A DNA stretch of 64,000 nt from an uncultured Collinsella sp. (GCA_900757205.1 CAAENA010000056.1:1-64000); one strand, 5' to 3'; counted from the first letter of the stretch, positions 16,839 through 25,372 are shown. Notes: a model not told the origin generated them from the letters alone. Translations and numbers: made by a program.

Positions 16839-18281
16839 CTACAGGGCAATAAGTCCCGAGATTGCTACGAATACGATATTGATGAGCGACACGACCAAGA
16901 AGAATTTCCAAACGGTCTTCCACCACTGGCCAAGCTTGATCTTGCACACGCCCAAACCCGCTACAAGAATGGCGCTAGTAGGACAGATCAAAGACATCGT
17001 CGCGCTACCCATGGAGAGAGCCCACACGGCAGCCTCGGGATTAAGGCCCATGAGTTCGGTCAAAGGTCCAAAAATGGGAGCGGTCAGTGCTGCAAGGCCA
17101 GATGAGCTGGGAACCAGGATCGCCAGGAGGTTCTCAACCGCATAAAGAAGCGTAGTAAAGAGAACCGCCGGGATGCCGCCCAGACCAGTGGCGAGCGCAT
17201 TGAGGATGGTATCGATGATCATGCCGTCAGAGGCAATGACAAGGATGCCACGCGCAAGTCCAACGACAATTGCCGAGAAAGCAAAGTCAGCGATACCCGC
17301 AACAAATTCCTGAGCGATGACGTCCTGACTAAAGCCCGCAATAACACCAGCCAACAGGCCCATGGCCAAAAAGACCGCAGAAATCTCGTTCATATACCAG
17401 CCCTGGGTCACAAGTCCCCAGATGATAAGGCACATTCCAGCGATAAATACCGCAAGCACGCCTTTTTGACGACCCGTAAATTCCGCATCAAGGGCAGATT
17501 CATCGGCAGCGAACTCGACTTTCTTGGCGATATCATCCTCAAATGTGATCGATGACTCAGGATTCTTCTTTACCCTTCGTGCATAGAGGACAACCCAAGT
17601 AATTGCAACGGCGGTCAAAACAACCCAGGCAATCATACGCAGCCACAGCTGGGGGTTGCCCTGAATACCAAGAATACCTTGCGCAATGAGAACATTAAAC
17701 GGATTAATCGTTGAGGCGATGTAACCCGTGCGCGCTCCAACGAACACGACCATGAACGCCGTCATCGAGTCGAAGCCCATAGCCATCATAATTGGCATGA
17801 AGATCGCAAAGAATGGGAGAGTTTCTTCCGCCATGCCAAAGCTCGTTCCGCCCAATGCAAAGAGAACCATCGCAATAGGAATAATTAGAATGTCTTTGTT
17901 CTTAAAGCGGCGAACGACACGACCCATTCCGCTCGTGATAGCGCCCGTTTTAGTAATAACCTGAAACGAACCGCCCACAATCAAGATGAATGCAACGACC
18001 TCAATTGCCTCTTGTATACCGCGCGTTGGAGCCTGAAGAACATCGAAGACACCTTGTCTGAGATCTACTTCATCCCCGGTTTCCTCGTCAATATATGTCT
18101 TTTCACTCTGCTCATACGTACCTGCGACGGTGACTTCACGACCGTTCACCTCCTGACGCTGATAGGACCCAGAGGGAACAATCCACGTGAGAACAGCGAA
18201 GATGACCATAAGTGCAAAGATGATCGCATATACGTGCGGGACCTTGAACTGCTTGATGCCTTTCGAACTTTCCGCTGCCAT
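16839..18281 (-). CDS. YfcC-family membrane transporter, probable arginine/ornithine exchanger
   Basis: A 480-residue polytopic membrane protein of the YfcC/ArcD-like group, with about 12 hydrophobic segments. The first is at residues about 15-37 (VYAIIFALMVIFAVLTWIVPSG). Other recognisable parts are GGTSFGMAEETLPFF near 155 and LVPSSSGLAALTAPI near 385, which suit re-entrant substrate loops of this superfamily. An extracellular loop near residues 40-75 is rich in Glu and Asp. AGGAGGAGAT precedes the start. Being first in an operon with arcA and arcB, it most likely exchanges arginine for ornithine; the family also includes other amino-acid and basic-compound carriers. Confidence 0.85.
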   Translation of the reverse strand: MAAESSKGIKQFKVPHVYAIIFALMVIFAVLTWIVPSGSYQRQEVNGREVTVAGTYEQSEKTYIDEETGDEVDLRQGVFDVLQAPTRGIQEAIEVVAFILIVGGSFQVITKTGAITSGMGRVVRRFKNKDILIIPIAMVLFALGGTSFGMAEETLPFFAIFMPIMMAMGFDSMTAFMVVFVGARTGYIASTINPFNVLIAQGILGIQGNPQLWLRMIAWVVLTAVAITWVVLYARRVKKNPESSITFEDDIAKKVEFAADESALDAEFTGRQKGVLAVFIAGMCLIIWGLVTQGWYMNEISAVFLAMGLLAGVIAGFSQDVIAQEFVAGIADFAFSAIVVGLARGILVIASDGMIIDTILNALATGLGGIPAVLFTTLLYAVENLLAILVPSSSGLAALTAPIFGPLTELMGLNPEAAVWALSMGSATMSLICPTSAILVAGLGVCKIKLGQWWKTVWKFFLVVSLINIVFVAISGLIAL

Positions 18282-18410
18282 ATCTCCTCCTTCATTCCTT
18301 TTCCCATCTATCCAGCTGGCACCATAAATGTATGAGGTTGCTCAGCGGTGGTCGGCCAACCATCGCTATCGTGTCGTTTTTCACCTATGAACGGCAGCTA
18401 AAGTGACGTT

Positions 18411-18452
18411 ATTAATCAATCTGATATTTTAAATTGATGTTATTTGTCAATT
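18411..18452. promoter_or_regulatory. AT-rich operator-like region between the two deiminase transcription units
   Basis: The 253-base divergent gap 18282-18534 contains a markedly AT-rich core in which ATCAAT (18415), ATTGAT (18433) and TCAATT (18447) repeat in inverted orientation. This is a plausible site for the XRE-type regulator encoded downstream, controlling the arc operon leftward and the second deiminase rightward. No full consensus promoter was identified. Confidence 0.4.
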
Positions 18453-18534
18453 ACATACGTCTTTTAACTTTTCCGCAACACAACAAGGAACCTGCCTTAG
18501 CCTTATATAAAAACCAGCAGGACAGGAGACAGAC

Positions 18535-19785
18535 ATGCAAGGCATACACATAACAAATGAAATCGGTCATTTAAAAGCCGTACTTGTCCATCGACCAGGA
18601 GCTGAAACACAAAACTACCCTGATGCCGACTTCAGCCAAGTTTTCTCCCTGCGAAAATGGAGCGGTCGTTTTGACCTCGACAAAGCAATGTATGAGCACG
18701 ATTCCATGGTTCAATTGCTTGAGAAGCATGGCGTAGAAACCATTGAAATTAGGGACCTTCTCGAAGACTCACTTGAAACTGAGCCCCAATCACTTAAATA
18801 TTTTATTGATGACTACCTCCGTTGCAGCGGGGCAACAGGCAGAGAGTTCCTCGAGACAATAACCCAGCTGTTTGAGAACGCTAAGAACACCCAGGAATTG
18901 GTGAATATAGTACTTAACGGCATTCGCTTTGGAGACACTGAGCTATGTTCAAACCAGTCGGAAACACTACGGGCGCTCGTGCACGAGCAATTTGATCCCG
19001 CCTCGCTCTTGGTCAATCCCCTCAACACGCTTTTTTTCACTCGTGATCCTGCTGTGGTAGTCGGAGACGGCATCATCCTAAATCATATGTATTGGCCTGA
19101 GCGTGATCGTGAGGTCGCCTTATACCGGCAGATATTCACCCACCACAAGATCATGGGAGAAACTCCAATATGTGATTTGAACAGGAGTAGCTACCATATA
19201 GAAGGCGGAGACATTATTGTTATCAGTGCTAAGACAATATTAGTTGGAATCTCTGACCGAACTGAACCCGCCGCCGTCGAGTCACTTGCCAAAGAGCTCC
19301 TGACCTCAAATAAATTCCAGACCACCGAGCTAATTGCGATTCGAGTCCCCTCTGACGGGCTGCGTATCCACCTCGATACGTTCATAAGTAGAATTGATCA
19401 CGACGCGTTCCTCATCGATCGTGAGATATGCAATGCCGTTGATGCATACAGCATTCAACTAAAACGATCCGGAAGGGGCCTTACGATCACTCCTATCGAT
19501 CGCACGATTCCGGAAATACTCTCTGCAGCCTGTTGCGAACCAATAAAAGTGATTGACTGCGGAGGCGGGAATCAAACCGCCTACGAAAGAGAACGCCGGA
19601 ACAACGCAACGTCTATCCTTGCGCTCTCGCCAGGAAAACTATGCGTATATGAAGAAAACGTTTGGACCAACGAAGCGCTTGAGAAAGCAGGAATGGAATT
19701 ATTCCCGCTATCCATTGACGAGCTCACCAAAGGCTATGGTGGCACAAACTGTCTATGCCTCCCTCTGTGGCGAGAGGATCTATAG
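18535..19785 (+). CDS. Second, divergent arginine-deiminase-family protein
   Basis: A 416-residue paralogue of ArcA. Catalytic residues are kept: FFTRDP, HIEGGD, HLDTFISRIDHD and a Cys in GYGGTNCLCLPLWRED. But the residue five before the nucleophile is Tyr instead of the Arg found in the adjacent ArcA, and the Pro-Arg just before Cys is Thr-Asn. The coding sequence is more AT-rich than arcA. AGGAGACAG precedes the ATG. It forms a two-gene unit with the XRE/S24 regulator, which starts 2 bases after its stop, and is divergent from the arc operon. It may be a deiminase with altered substrate preference, a low-activity form or a sensor-like partner; these are not separable by eye. Confidence 0.88.
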   Translation: MQGIHITNEIGHLKAVLVHRPGAETQNYPDADFSQVFSLRKWSGRFDLDKAMYEHDSMVQLLEKHGVETIEIRDLLEDSLETEPQSLKYFIDDYLRCSGATGREFLETITQLFENAKNTQELVNIVLNGIRFGDTELCSNQSETLRALVHEQFDPASLLVNPLNTLFFTRDPAVVVGDGIILNHMYWPERDREVALYRQIFTHHKIMGETPICDLNRSSYHIEGGDIIVISAKTILVGISDRTEPAAVESLAKELLTSNKFQTTELIAIRVPSDGLRIHLDTFISRIDHDAFLIDREICNAVDAYSIQLKRSGRGLTITPIDRTIPEILSAACCEPIKVIDCGGGNQTAYERERRNNATSILALSPGKLCVYEENVWTNEALEKAGMELFPLSIDELTKGYGGTNCLCLPLWREDL

Positions 19786-19787
19786 CC

Positions 19788-20444
19788 ATGGGCTTCGGGG
19801 CAAATATTCGTAAACTCCGCACCATGGAGCATCTTGGTCAGGCGCAACTTGCAGAGATGTTGGGGGTATCTAAAGAGACCGTTTGTCGTTGGGAAAAAAG
19901 TCGGTATGCCCCCCGTGAGCGCTATATTGAAAAGTTACAAGCGCTCTTCGGTTGCACCCGCGATGAACTTGTTGGCGAGGAAAACGGTTTGGCCGTAAAG
20001 CTCGCAAATAAAAGAATCGTCACCGACGAAGACCCTGCTATCCACGAAATGGAGGGCGCATTTCCCGTCATCGATATCGAATCGCAAAAGCGCCGCATCA
20101 CGCACGGCCAACAAAATGCTTGCGCGCCTGTAGACGTAGCCGAACGTCACCCACATAGCGTTTTCGTTAAAATCAAAGGCGACGAAATGTCCCGCATTTA
20201 CCCTCCCGGCAGCTTACTACTTGTCGATACCACCGCAAAGCCTTGGAACGGCTGCGCTGTATTGGCGCTCGCAGACGGTAAAACACCGGTAATTAGGCGA
20301 TTTGCAGAAGGAAACGACATGATTGTGCTGTCGTCCCATTCATATGCAACAGCAAGTCCGGATCTGATGTTTAACAAACGGAGGATTAGAATCATAGGAG
20401 TCGTCGTTTGGTATCAAGCGAGCCACGATCACACGCTTAATTAA
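19788..20444 (+). CDS. XRE-family regulator with S24 (LexA/CI-like) C-terminal domain
   Basis: A 218-residue DNA-binding protein. Residues about 5-60 are a Cro/CI helix-turn-helix (IRKLRTMEHLGQAQLAEMLG, then VSKETVCRWEKSRYAP). Residues about 115-210 fold like the S24 peptidase part of LexA and CI repressors. The position of the self-cleavage serine is occupied by Glu (KGDEMSRIYPPGSLLLVD), and the usual Lys region reads TPVIRRF, so autocleavage is unlikely. The start at 19788 follows GAGAGGAT; an in-frame ATG at 19755 lies inside the preceding gene. Its job is probably control of the two deiminase units through the AT-rich gap near 18.4 kb. Confidence 0.85.
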   Translation: MGFGANIRKLRTMEHLGQAQLAEMLGVSKETVCRWEKSRYAPRERYIEKLQALFGCTRDELVGEENGLAVKLANKRIVTDEDPAIHEMEGAFPVIDIESQKRRITHGQQNACAPVDVAERHPHSVFVKIKGDEMSRIYPPGSLLLVDTTAKPWNGCAVLALADGKTPVIRRFAEGNDMIVLSSHSYATASPDLMFNKRRIRIIGVVVWYQASHDHTLN

Positions 20445-20504
20445 ATCGACTTTCCCAAAAACGACCGTACCGCACAGACAGTTCAAAGTCCCAGCCCAAA
20501 TGAA

Positions 20505-21080
20505 CTACTTTTTGGCAGCCTTGCGCTCGTCGCGGATGCGGGCGCGGTCCATGGCCGCCTCGACAGCAGAAAAGCGGCAGCCGCAGTAGTTCTGTCGATA
20601 CATGCCCAGTTCGCGCGAACGGCGCGTGGCCTCGGGATAATACGGGCGAAAATCGCGAATCACCGGAGTGAGCCCATGTGCCGCTGCCAAGCGCTCAAGC
20701 ACGTCATTACAGGTCTCGAACAGCTGATACGGCGAGACGGCGAGCGTCGTGCCCACGTATTCAAACCCGCGCTCCTGGGCAACGCGGCATGCCTCGGCCA
20801 AGCGCAAGGCATAGCACGCGCGACAGCGACGGGGACGATCGGCACCCAGCGGGGCCACGCCGGCCTCCCAGCGTTCGCGGTCCTCCCCGGCCTCGATGAG
20901 CTCGATGTCGCCATCGGCACACCACCGGCGCAGCTCGTCCAAGCGGCGCTGCCATTCATCGCGCGGCTGAATATTAGGGTTGGTCCAGCAAATTGTGGGC
21001 TCAAACCCTTCCTCGCGCAGCAGGCGAACCGGCTCCAGCGAGCACGGCGCACAGCAAGCGTGCAACAACAACGGCTTCAT
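20505..21080 (-). CDS. queH: Epoxyqueuosine reductase QueH
   Basis: Last step of queuosine synthesis: reduction of epoxyqueuosine in tRNA to queuosine, by the QueH (DUF208) type rather than the cobalamin-dependent QueG. The 191-residue protein has the family cysteines in HACCAPCSLEPV (N terminus), RCRACYALRL near 90 and YCGCRFS near 165, which hold the iron-sulfur and metal centres. ATG at 21080 has AGGAG 7 bases upstream; ATG at 21086 is closer to that site. It converges with the XRE regulator and lies beyond a 34-bp palindrome from the DUF3267 gene. Confidence 0.93.
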   Translation of the reverse strand: MKPLLLHACCAPCSLEPVRLLREEGFEPTICWTNPNIQPRDEWQRRLDELRRWCADGDIELIEAGEDRERWEAGVAPLGADRPRRCRACYALRLAEACRVAQERGFEYVGTTLAVSPYQLFETCNDVLERLAAAHGLTPVIRDFRPYYPEATRRSRELGMYRQNYCGCRFSAVEAAMDRARIRDERKAAKK

Positions 21081-21099
21081 CAACATCTCCTCCCCCGCA

Positions 21100-21175
21100 A
21101 TGATTTTTCTGGGACGGGGATTAAAAAATCATTGCGTACCTAATGATTTTTTAATCCCCGTCCCAGAAAAATCAT
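21100..21175. repeat. 34-bp perfect palindrome (repeat D)
   Basis: Two perfect 34-base arms (21100-21133, 21142-21175), containing CTGGGACGGGGATTAAAAAA, with an 8-base loop. It begins 10 bases after the DUF3267 stop and lies 19 bases upstream of the queH start on the same strand. The arm itself ends in runs of A/T, so it can act as a bidirectional terminator. Its size and perfection look more like a mobile palindrome. Confidence 0.9.
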
Positions 21176-21185
21176 CCCAAAAAGA

Positions 21186-21755
21186 CTACCTTGCGAAAAA
21201 GCGCACGCCAAAGGACGTGTCCTCGCAGGCGACAATGCGGCGGTCGCGCAGGATGGTCCGCACGTAATACCAATCGCCCACACAGCCTGACAAGTGCAAA
21301 CCAGCCGCCAAGTAGCACAGCAGCGGATAGCCCGAGAACGCAAATCCCAGGGCAAACGCCACCGTCAAGGCAACCGTCGGCGCTAGGCAAATGGCCATGT
21401 ACCGCGCACGCGAATACACCACGCCCTCAGCGCAGGCATAAATCATGCAGGTTTCGAGATTTGCCCCAAAGGTCACCCGAGCACCGGCGGGCGCAAACAG
21501 TTTAAAGAACACCGCGTGCACCAACTCGTGCACGGCAAATGACGCCGCCGAAACCGCAGCCAAGCCGACTATCCAGCCCAAGACCGCCGTCCAGCCGCCC
21601 GCGTCAGCCGTATCCAGATCCGCAGGCCCACCCAGCAGCATAAACAACGGCACCAGGCACACGGCAAATACGCCAAGCATGGCCATCCCCCACACAAAGC
21701 AGGCGTGCAGGAAATCCTCGTCTTCAAACGCATGTATGTTGGAAATCTCATTCAT
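21186..21755 (-). CDS. DUF3267 family membrane protein, putative zinc metalloprotease
   Basis: A 189-residue integral membrane protein with about four hydrophobic helices. An HELVH (HExxH) motif at about residue 76, in SFAVHELVHAVFFKLF, marks it as a DUF3267 putative zincin; this family resembles site-2-type intramembrane proteases in layout. A conserved small-residue stretch (LAPTVALTVAFALGF) follows. The ATG at 21755 has only a weak ribosome site (TAAG). It is divergent from the MetRS-like gene. Proteolytic activity and substrate are not established. Confidence 0.78.
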   Translation of the reverse strand: MNEISNIHAFEDEDFLHACFVWGMAMLGVFAVCLVPLFMLLGGPADLDTADAGGWTAVLGWIVGLAAVSAASFAVHELVHAVFFKLFAPAGARVTFGANLETCMIYACAEGVVYSRARYMAICLAPTVALTVAFALGFAFSGYPLLCYLAAGLHLSGCVGDWYYVRTILRDRRIVACEDTSFGVRFFAR

Positions 21756-21885
21756 AGCATCTTAGGATAGCGCCCCTGCCACGCACCCGCCCGCATGTGC
21801 GATAATGTCGAACGATATGCACGAATTGACCACTGCGCCGCCAGGCCTTGCGCCGGCCGCGCTTTCACCTATGCGAAGGAGTCCC

Positions 21886-24036
21886 ATGGCATCCAAATAC
21901 TCCATGAACGACCGTCCCAGCTGGCCTCGCCGCGCCATCGTTACCGCCGGCGAGCCCTACGGCAACAAGGGCCTGCACTTTGGCCACGTTGGCGGCGTCT
22001 TTGTCCCGGCCGACTTCTTCGCCCGCTTCCTGCGCGACCGCCTGGGCCGCGAGAATGTCATCTTCACCTCGGGCACCGACTGCTACGGCTCGCCCATCAT
22101 GGAGAGCTACCGCAAGCTCAAGGAAAACGAGGGCTACGACAAGTCCATTAGCGAGTATGTCGAGTCCAATCACTCCCGCCAGGCCGCGACCCTCAACAAC
22201 TACAACATCAGCTGCGACATCTACGGCGGCTCGGGCCTTGAGCCGGCTGCGCAGATTCACAACGAGGTGACCGCCGAGATTATCAAGCGCCTGCACGAGC
22301 AGGGCACCATCTCCAAGCGCTCCACGCTGCAGTTCTACGATGCCAAGGCCGGCACGTTCCTCAACGGCCGTCAGGTGATCGGCCGCTGCCCCATCCAGGG
22401 CTGCAAGTCCGAGAAGGCTTATGCCGACGAGTGCGATCTGGGCCACCAGTTTGAGCCCGAGGAGCTCATCGCGCCCAAGAGCCAGCTCACCGGCGAGGTG
22501 CCCGAGCTGCGTCCGGTCGACAACCTCTACTTCGACCTGCCGGCCTACCTCGACTTTATGAAGACCTACACCGCCAAGCTCGCCCAGAACCCGCAGGTTC
22601 GCTCCGTGGTCTCCAAGACCATGGAAGAGTGGCTGCTGCCGGCACAACTCTATATTCAGAACAAGTTCCGCGAGGCCTTCGACGCCGTCGAGGACCAGCT
22701 CCCCGAGCACACCGTACTGGAGCCCGAAGGCAACAAGAGCAGCTTTACCGTCACCTTCCCCAGCTGGAAGGAGCGCGACGACGCCCACGCAGTGCTCGCC
22801 AACGGCGGCGTGCGCTTCCGCAGCGGCAAGGCGCTCGTGCCCTTCCGCATCACCGGTAACATCGACTGGGGCGTTCCGGTGCCCGAGGTCGACGGCGTGA
22901 ACGACGTCACCTGCTGGTGCTGGCCCGAGAGCCTGTGGGCGCCCATCAGCTACACCCGCACCGTGCTCGCCCGCGATGCCCGCGCCGCCGGCGTAACCGA
23001 GGGTGTCGCCGCCCAGGATGCCGCCCTCATGGGCGAGCCCGCCGCCGATTCCACGCAGGTACCCGCGCCCACCTACCAGCACAGCTCGCTCGATTGGCGC
23101 GACTGGTGGTGCTCTGACGACGCACAGATCTACCAGTTCATCGGTCAGGACAACATCTACTTCTACTGCATCGCGCAGACCGCCATGTGGGAGGCCCTGG
23201 GTTGGAACCTCACGCAGAGCACCGTCAGCGCCTGCTACCACCTGCTCTACATGGGCAAAAAGGCCAGCTCCTCCTCGCAGACGCCTCCCCCGCCGGCAGA
23301 CGACCTGCTCAACCACTACACCTGCGAGCAGATGCGCGCGCATTGGCTGTCGCTCGGCCTGTCCGAGAAGCCGGTGAGCTTTAGCCCCAAGGCATACGAC
23401 ACCCGCGTGACCGGCAAGGACAAGGACGGCAACGAGGTGCGCGCCTGCGATGACAAGCGCGTTATCGACCCGGCCCTTAAGGAGAGCGCGCTGCTGACTG
23501 GCGTGTTCAACCGCTTGGCCCGCAGCTGCTTCTACGGCGTCGCCGTCAAGGAGGGCGACGAGAGCCCCTATCGCAACGGTTGCATTCCGGCCGGTGCCGC
23601 CTCTGCCGCCGTGGTCGAGTCTGCCGAGCAGGCCGCCCTTGCCTTTGAGCAGGCCATGTACAAGTTCGAGACGCACCGCGCGCTCGCCGTGTGCGACGAC
23701 TACCTGCGTGCCGCCAACAAGCGCTGGAGCGACGCCTCCAAGGCCGCCAACAAGCTCGAGGGCGAGCCGGCCAACGCCGCGATGACGCAGGCCCTCGTCG
23801 ACGCCTTTACCGAGCTGCGCGTGGCGACCGTGCTCATGCACGGCATCGTCCCGACCGGCTGCGAGCTCATCTGCGAGTACTTCGGCGTCGATCCGGTCGC
23901 CTTCTTTAGCTGGGATAACATCTTTGCCTCCACGGACGAGTTTGTGGAGAGCCTGGGCGAGAAGCCCGGCGAGCACCGCGTAAAGCCGCTGCCCCCGCGC
24001 TTCGACTTCTTCAGCAAGCACGAGAGCCAGTACTAA
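21886..24036 (+). CDS. metG: Methionyl-tRNA synthetase-like class I aminoacyl-tRNA synthetase
   Basis: A 716-residue class I synthetase most like MetRS. The HIGH-type motif is LHFGHVGG near residue 27. A zinc-knuckle-like segment CPIQGCKSEKAYADECDLGH lies near 170, as in MetRS, with WPESLWAPISY near 345. The KMSKS loop is strongly degenerate (MGKKASSSSQ near 460), and long insertions occur around residue 380. An anticodon-binding helical domain follows to the C terminus. The start at 21886 has GAAGGAG 5 bases upstream; upstream in-frame ATGs lack this. Whether it is the cell's only MetRS or a specialised relative cannot be seen here. Confidence 0.82.
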   Translation: MASKYSMNDRPSWPRRAIVTAGEPYGNKGLHFGHVGGVFVPADFFARFLRDRLGRENVIFTSGTDCYGSPIMESYRKLKENEGYDKSISEYVESNHSRQAATLNNYNISCDIYGGSGLEPAAQIHNEVTAEIIKRLHEQGTISKRSTLQFYDAKAGTFLNGRQVIGRCPIQGCKSEKAYADECDLGHQFEPEELIAPKSQLTGEVPELRPVDNLYFDLPAYLDFMKTYTAKLAQNPQVRSVVSKTMEEWLLPAQLYIQNKFREAFDAVEDQLPEHTVLEPEGNKSSFTVTFPSWKERDDAHAVLANGGVRFRSGKALVPFRITGNIDWGVPVPEVDGVNDVTCWCWPESLWAPISYTRTVLARDARAAGVTEGVAAQDAALMGEPAADSTQVPAPTYQHSSLDWRDWWCSDDAQIYQFIGQDNIYFYCIAQTAMWEALGWNLTQSTVSACYHLLYMGKKASSSSQTPPPPADDLLNHYTCEQMRAHWLSLGLSEKPVSFSPKAYDTRVTGKDKDGNEVRACDDKRVIDPALKESALLTGVFNRLARSCFYGVAVKEGDESPYRNGCIPAGAASAAVVESAEQAALAFEQAMYKFETHRALAVCDDYLRAANKRWSDASKAANKLEGEPANAAMTQALVDAFTELRVATVLMHGIVPTGCELICEYFGVDPVAFFSWDNIFASTDEFVESLGEKPGEHRVKPLPPRFDFFSKHESQY

Positions 24037-24073
24037 AACACTCGACATGTAATGGAATGGGAAGGAAAGACGG

Positions 24074-25177
24074 ATGTCCAAGCCGCGTCGTCGTAAGCAG
24101 AAAAAGCAGGTTAAGCCCGAGCTCAAGCTTAGGCAGTTTGCCGCCACCGAGCTTTCCGACCAGCTTGCCGCCCAACCCTCCGCCGTCGACCTGCCGCGCT
24201 TTATGGTCGACACGGTTGCCGGCGCCTACACGCCTGCCGATGCCGAGCTCATGATCGAAGGCTTTGGCGCCGCAGCCACGCGCCCGGTCACGCTGCGCGC
24301 CAACACGCTCAAGGCGACCGCCGAGGACATCGCCGCGGCACTCGACGCCGCCGGAATCGCCCACCGCTCCGTCGCATGGTATCAGGATGCCTGCATCCTG
24401 CCCGAGGCCCAGGTTTCCGATCTGTGGGATCTCGACATCTACCGCGACGGCAAAATCTATCTGCAGAGCTTGTCGTCCATGATGCCGCCTTTGGTGTTGG
24501 GCGCTCAGGCCGGCGAGGACATACTGGACATGTGCGCAGCCCCCGGCGGCAAGACGACGCAGGTCGCCGCCCTCACGCAGGGACAGGCGCACCTTACCGC
24601 CTGCGAGATGAGCATTCCCCGCGCCGAGAAGCTCGAAGCCAACCTCCACCGCCAAGGCGCAAAAAACGTGCCCGTCATGCGCATCGACGCACGCGAGCTC
24701 GACGAGTTCTTCCGCTTTGACCGCATCCTGCTCGACGCTCCCTGCACCGGCACGGGCACCGTCATCAGCGGCAACGAGAAAAGCCTGCGCGGCCTGACCG
24801 AGCAGCTGCTGAACAAGTGTGCCCGCTCGCAGCGAGCACTTCTGGACCGCGCCATGGGAGCCCTTAAACCGGGCGGCACGCTCGTCTATTCGACTTGTTC
24901 GATCTTGCCGCAGGAAAACGAGGACGCCCTGCAAGAGGCCCTCGACAAGCACATGGATTGCGAGCTTATCCCCCTCGACGGCACGCCGAGCGAAAGTGAA
25001 ACGCGCCGTGCTCAGGAAGCTGGCGAAGAGCCACGCATCGAGTGCAACGCCCTCACCGAGGCCATCGCCGCCGGCCACGTCTCGTCCGTCGCCAACGGTA
25101 TGCCCGGCACGCTGACCATTCCGCCTAGCCGCGACTTTGAGGGCTTCTACATTGCCCTGATCCGAAAACGCAGCTAG
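24074..25177 (+). CDS. RsmB/NOP family rRNA cytosine-C5 methyltransferase
   Basis: A 367-residue SAM-dependent RNA m5C methyltransferase. The basic N terminus (SKPRRRKQKKQ) suits RNA binding. Core motifs are the SAM-binding DMCAAPGGKTTQ near 155, DRILLDAPCTGTGT near 220 with one catalytic Cys, and LVYSTCSILPQENE near 275 with the second. Length and lack of an N-terminal NusB domain fit RsmF or archaeal-type NOP relatives rather than RsmB. It starts 37 bases after the synthetase with GGAAGG upstream, probably cotranscribed. An 8-bp inverted repeat around 25178-25214 links it to the convergent small membrane gene. Confidence 0.92.
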   Translation: MSKPRRRKQKKQVKPELKLRQFAATELSDQLAAQPSAVDLPRFMVDTVAGAYTPADAELMIEGFGAAATRPVTLRANTLKATAEDIAAALDAAGIAHRSVAWYQDACILPEAQVSDLWDLDIYRDGKIYLQSLSSMMPPLVLGAQAGEDILDMCAAPGGKTTQVAALTQGQAHLTACEMSIPRAEKLEANLHRQGAKNVPVMRIDARELDEFFRFDRILLDAPCTGTGTVISGNEKSLRGLTEQLLNKCARSQRALLDRAMGALKPGGTLVYSTCSILPQENEDALQEALDKHMDCELIPLDGTPSESETRRAQEAGEEPRIECNALTEAIAAGHVSSVANGMPGTLTIPPSRDFEGFYIALIRKRS

Positions 25178-25201
25178 CGCACGGATCCAAAACTCAACAA
25201 G

Positions 25202-25372
25202 CTATCTCCGTGCGCGTTTGCCCGGCTGGTCGCGATGCTGTTTAAGCATCGTGCGCTCCTTGCGTTCGGCCCTTTTGCCCTTAATGGCCGTGACCACAAA
25301 GTAGATGACCGCGGCGGCTACGATTGCGCCCACGCATAGGCCAATCGAGCCCAACATTGCCGAAAATTCCAT
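25202..25372 (-). CDS. Small 56-residue membrane protein
   Basis: A short gene. ATG at 25372 follows GAGAGGTG by about 7 bases, and the frame runs 57 codons to TAG. The predicted protein has one membrane helix at about residues 5-27 (MLGSIGLCVGAIVAAAVIYF) followed by a strongly basic tail (KGKRAERKERTMLKQHRDQP). A small, positive-inside single-span protein is plausible, and the ribosome site argues that it is translated. Its last codons lie in an inverted repeat shared with the end of the methyltransferase gene. Function unknown. Confidence 0.65.
   Translation of the reverse strand: MEFSAMLGSIGLCVGAIVAAAVIYFVVTAIKGKRAERKERTMLKQHRDQPGKRARR

Noticed and set aside
21865..24213. 782-codon minus-strand open frame across the MetRS-like gene
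   Set aside because: Antisense shadow of a well-supported synthetase. Its protein is a low-complexity Leu/Val/Gly-rich string with no domain.
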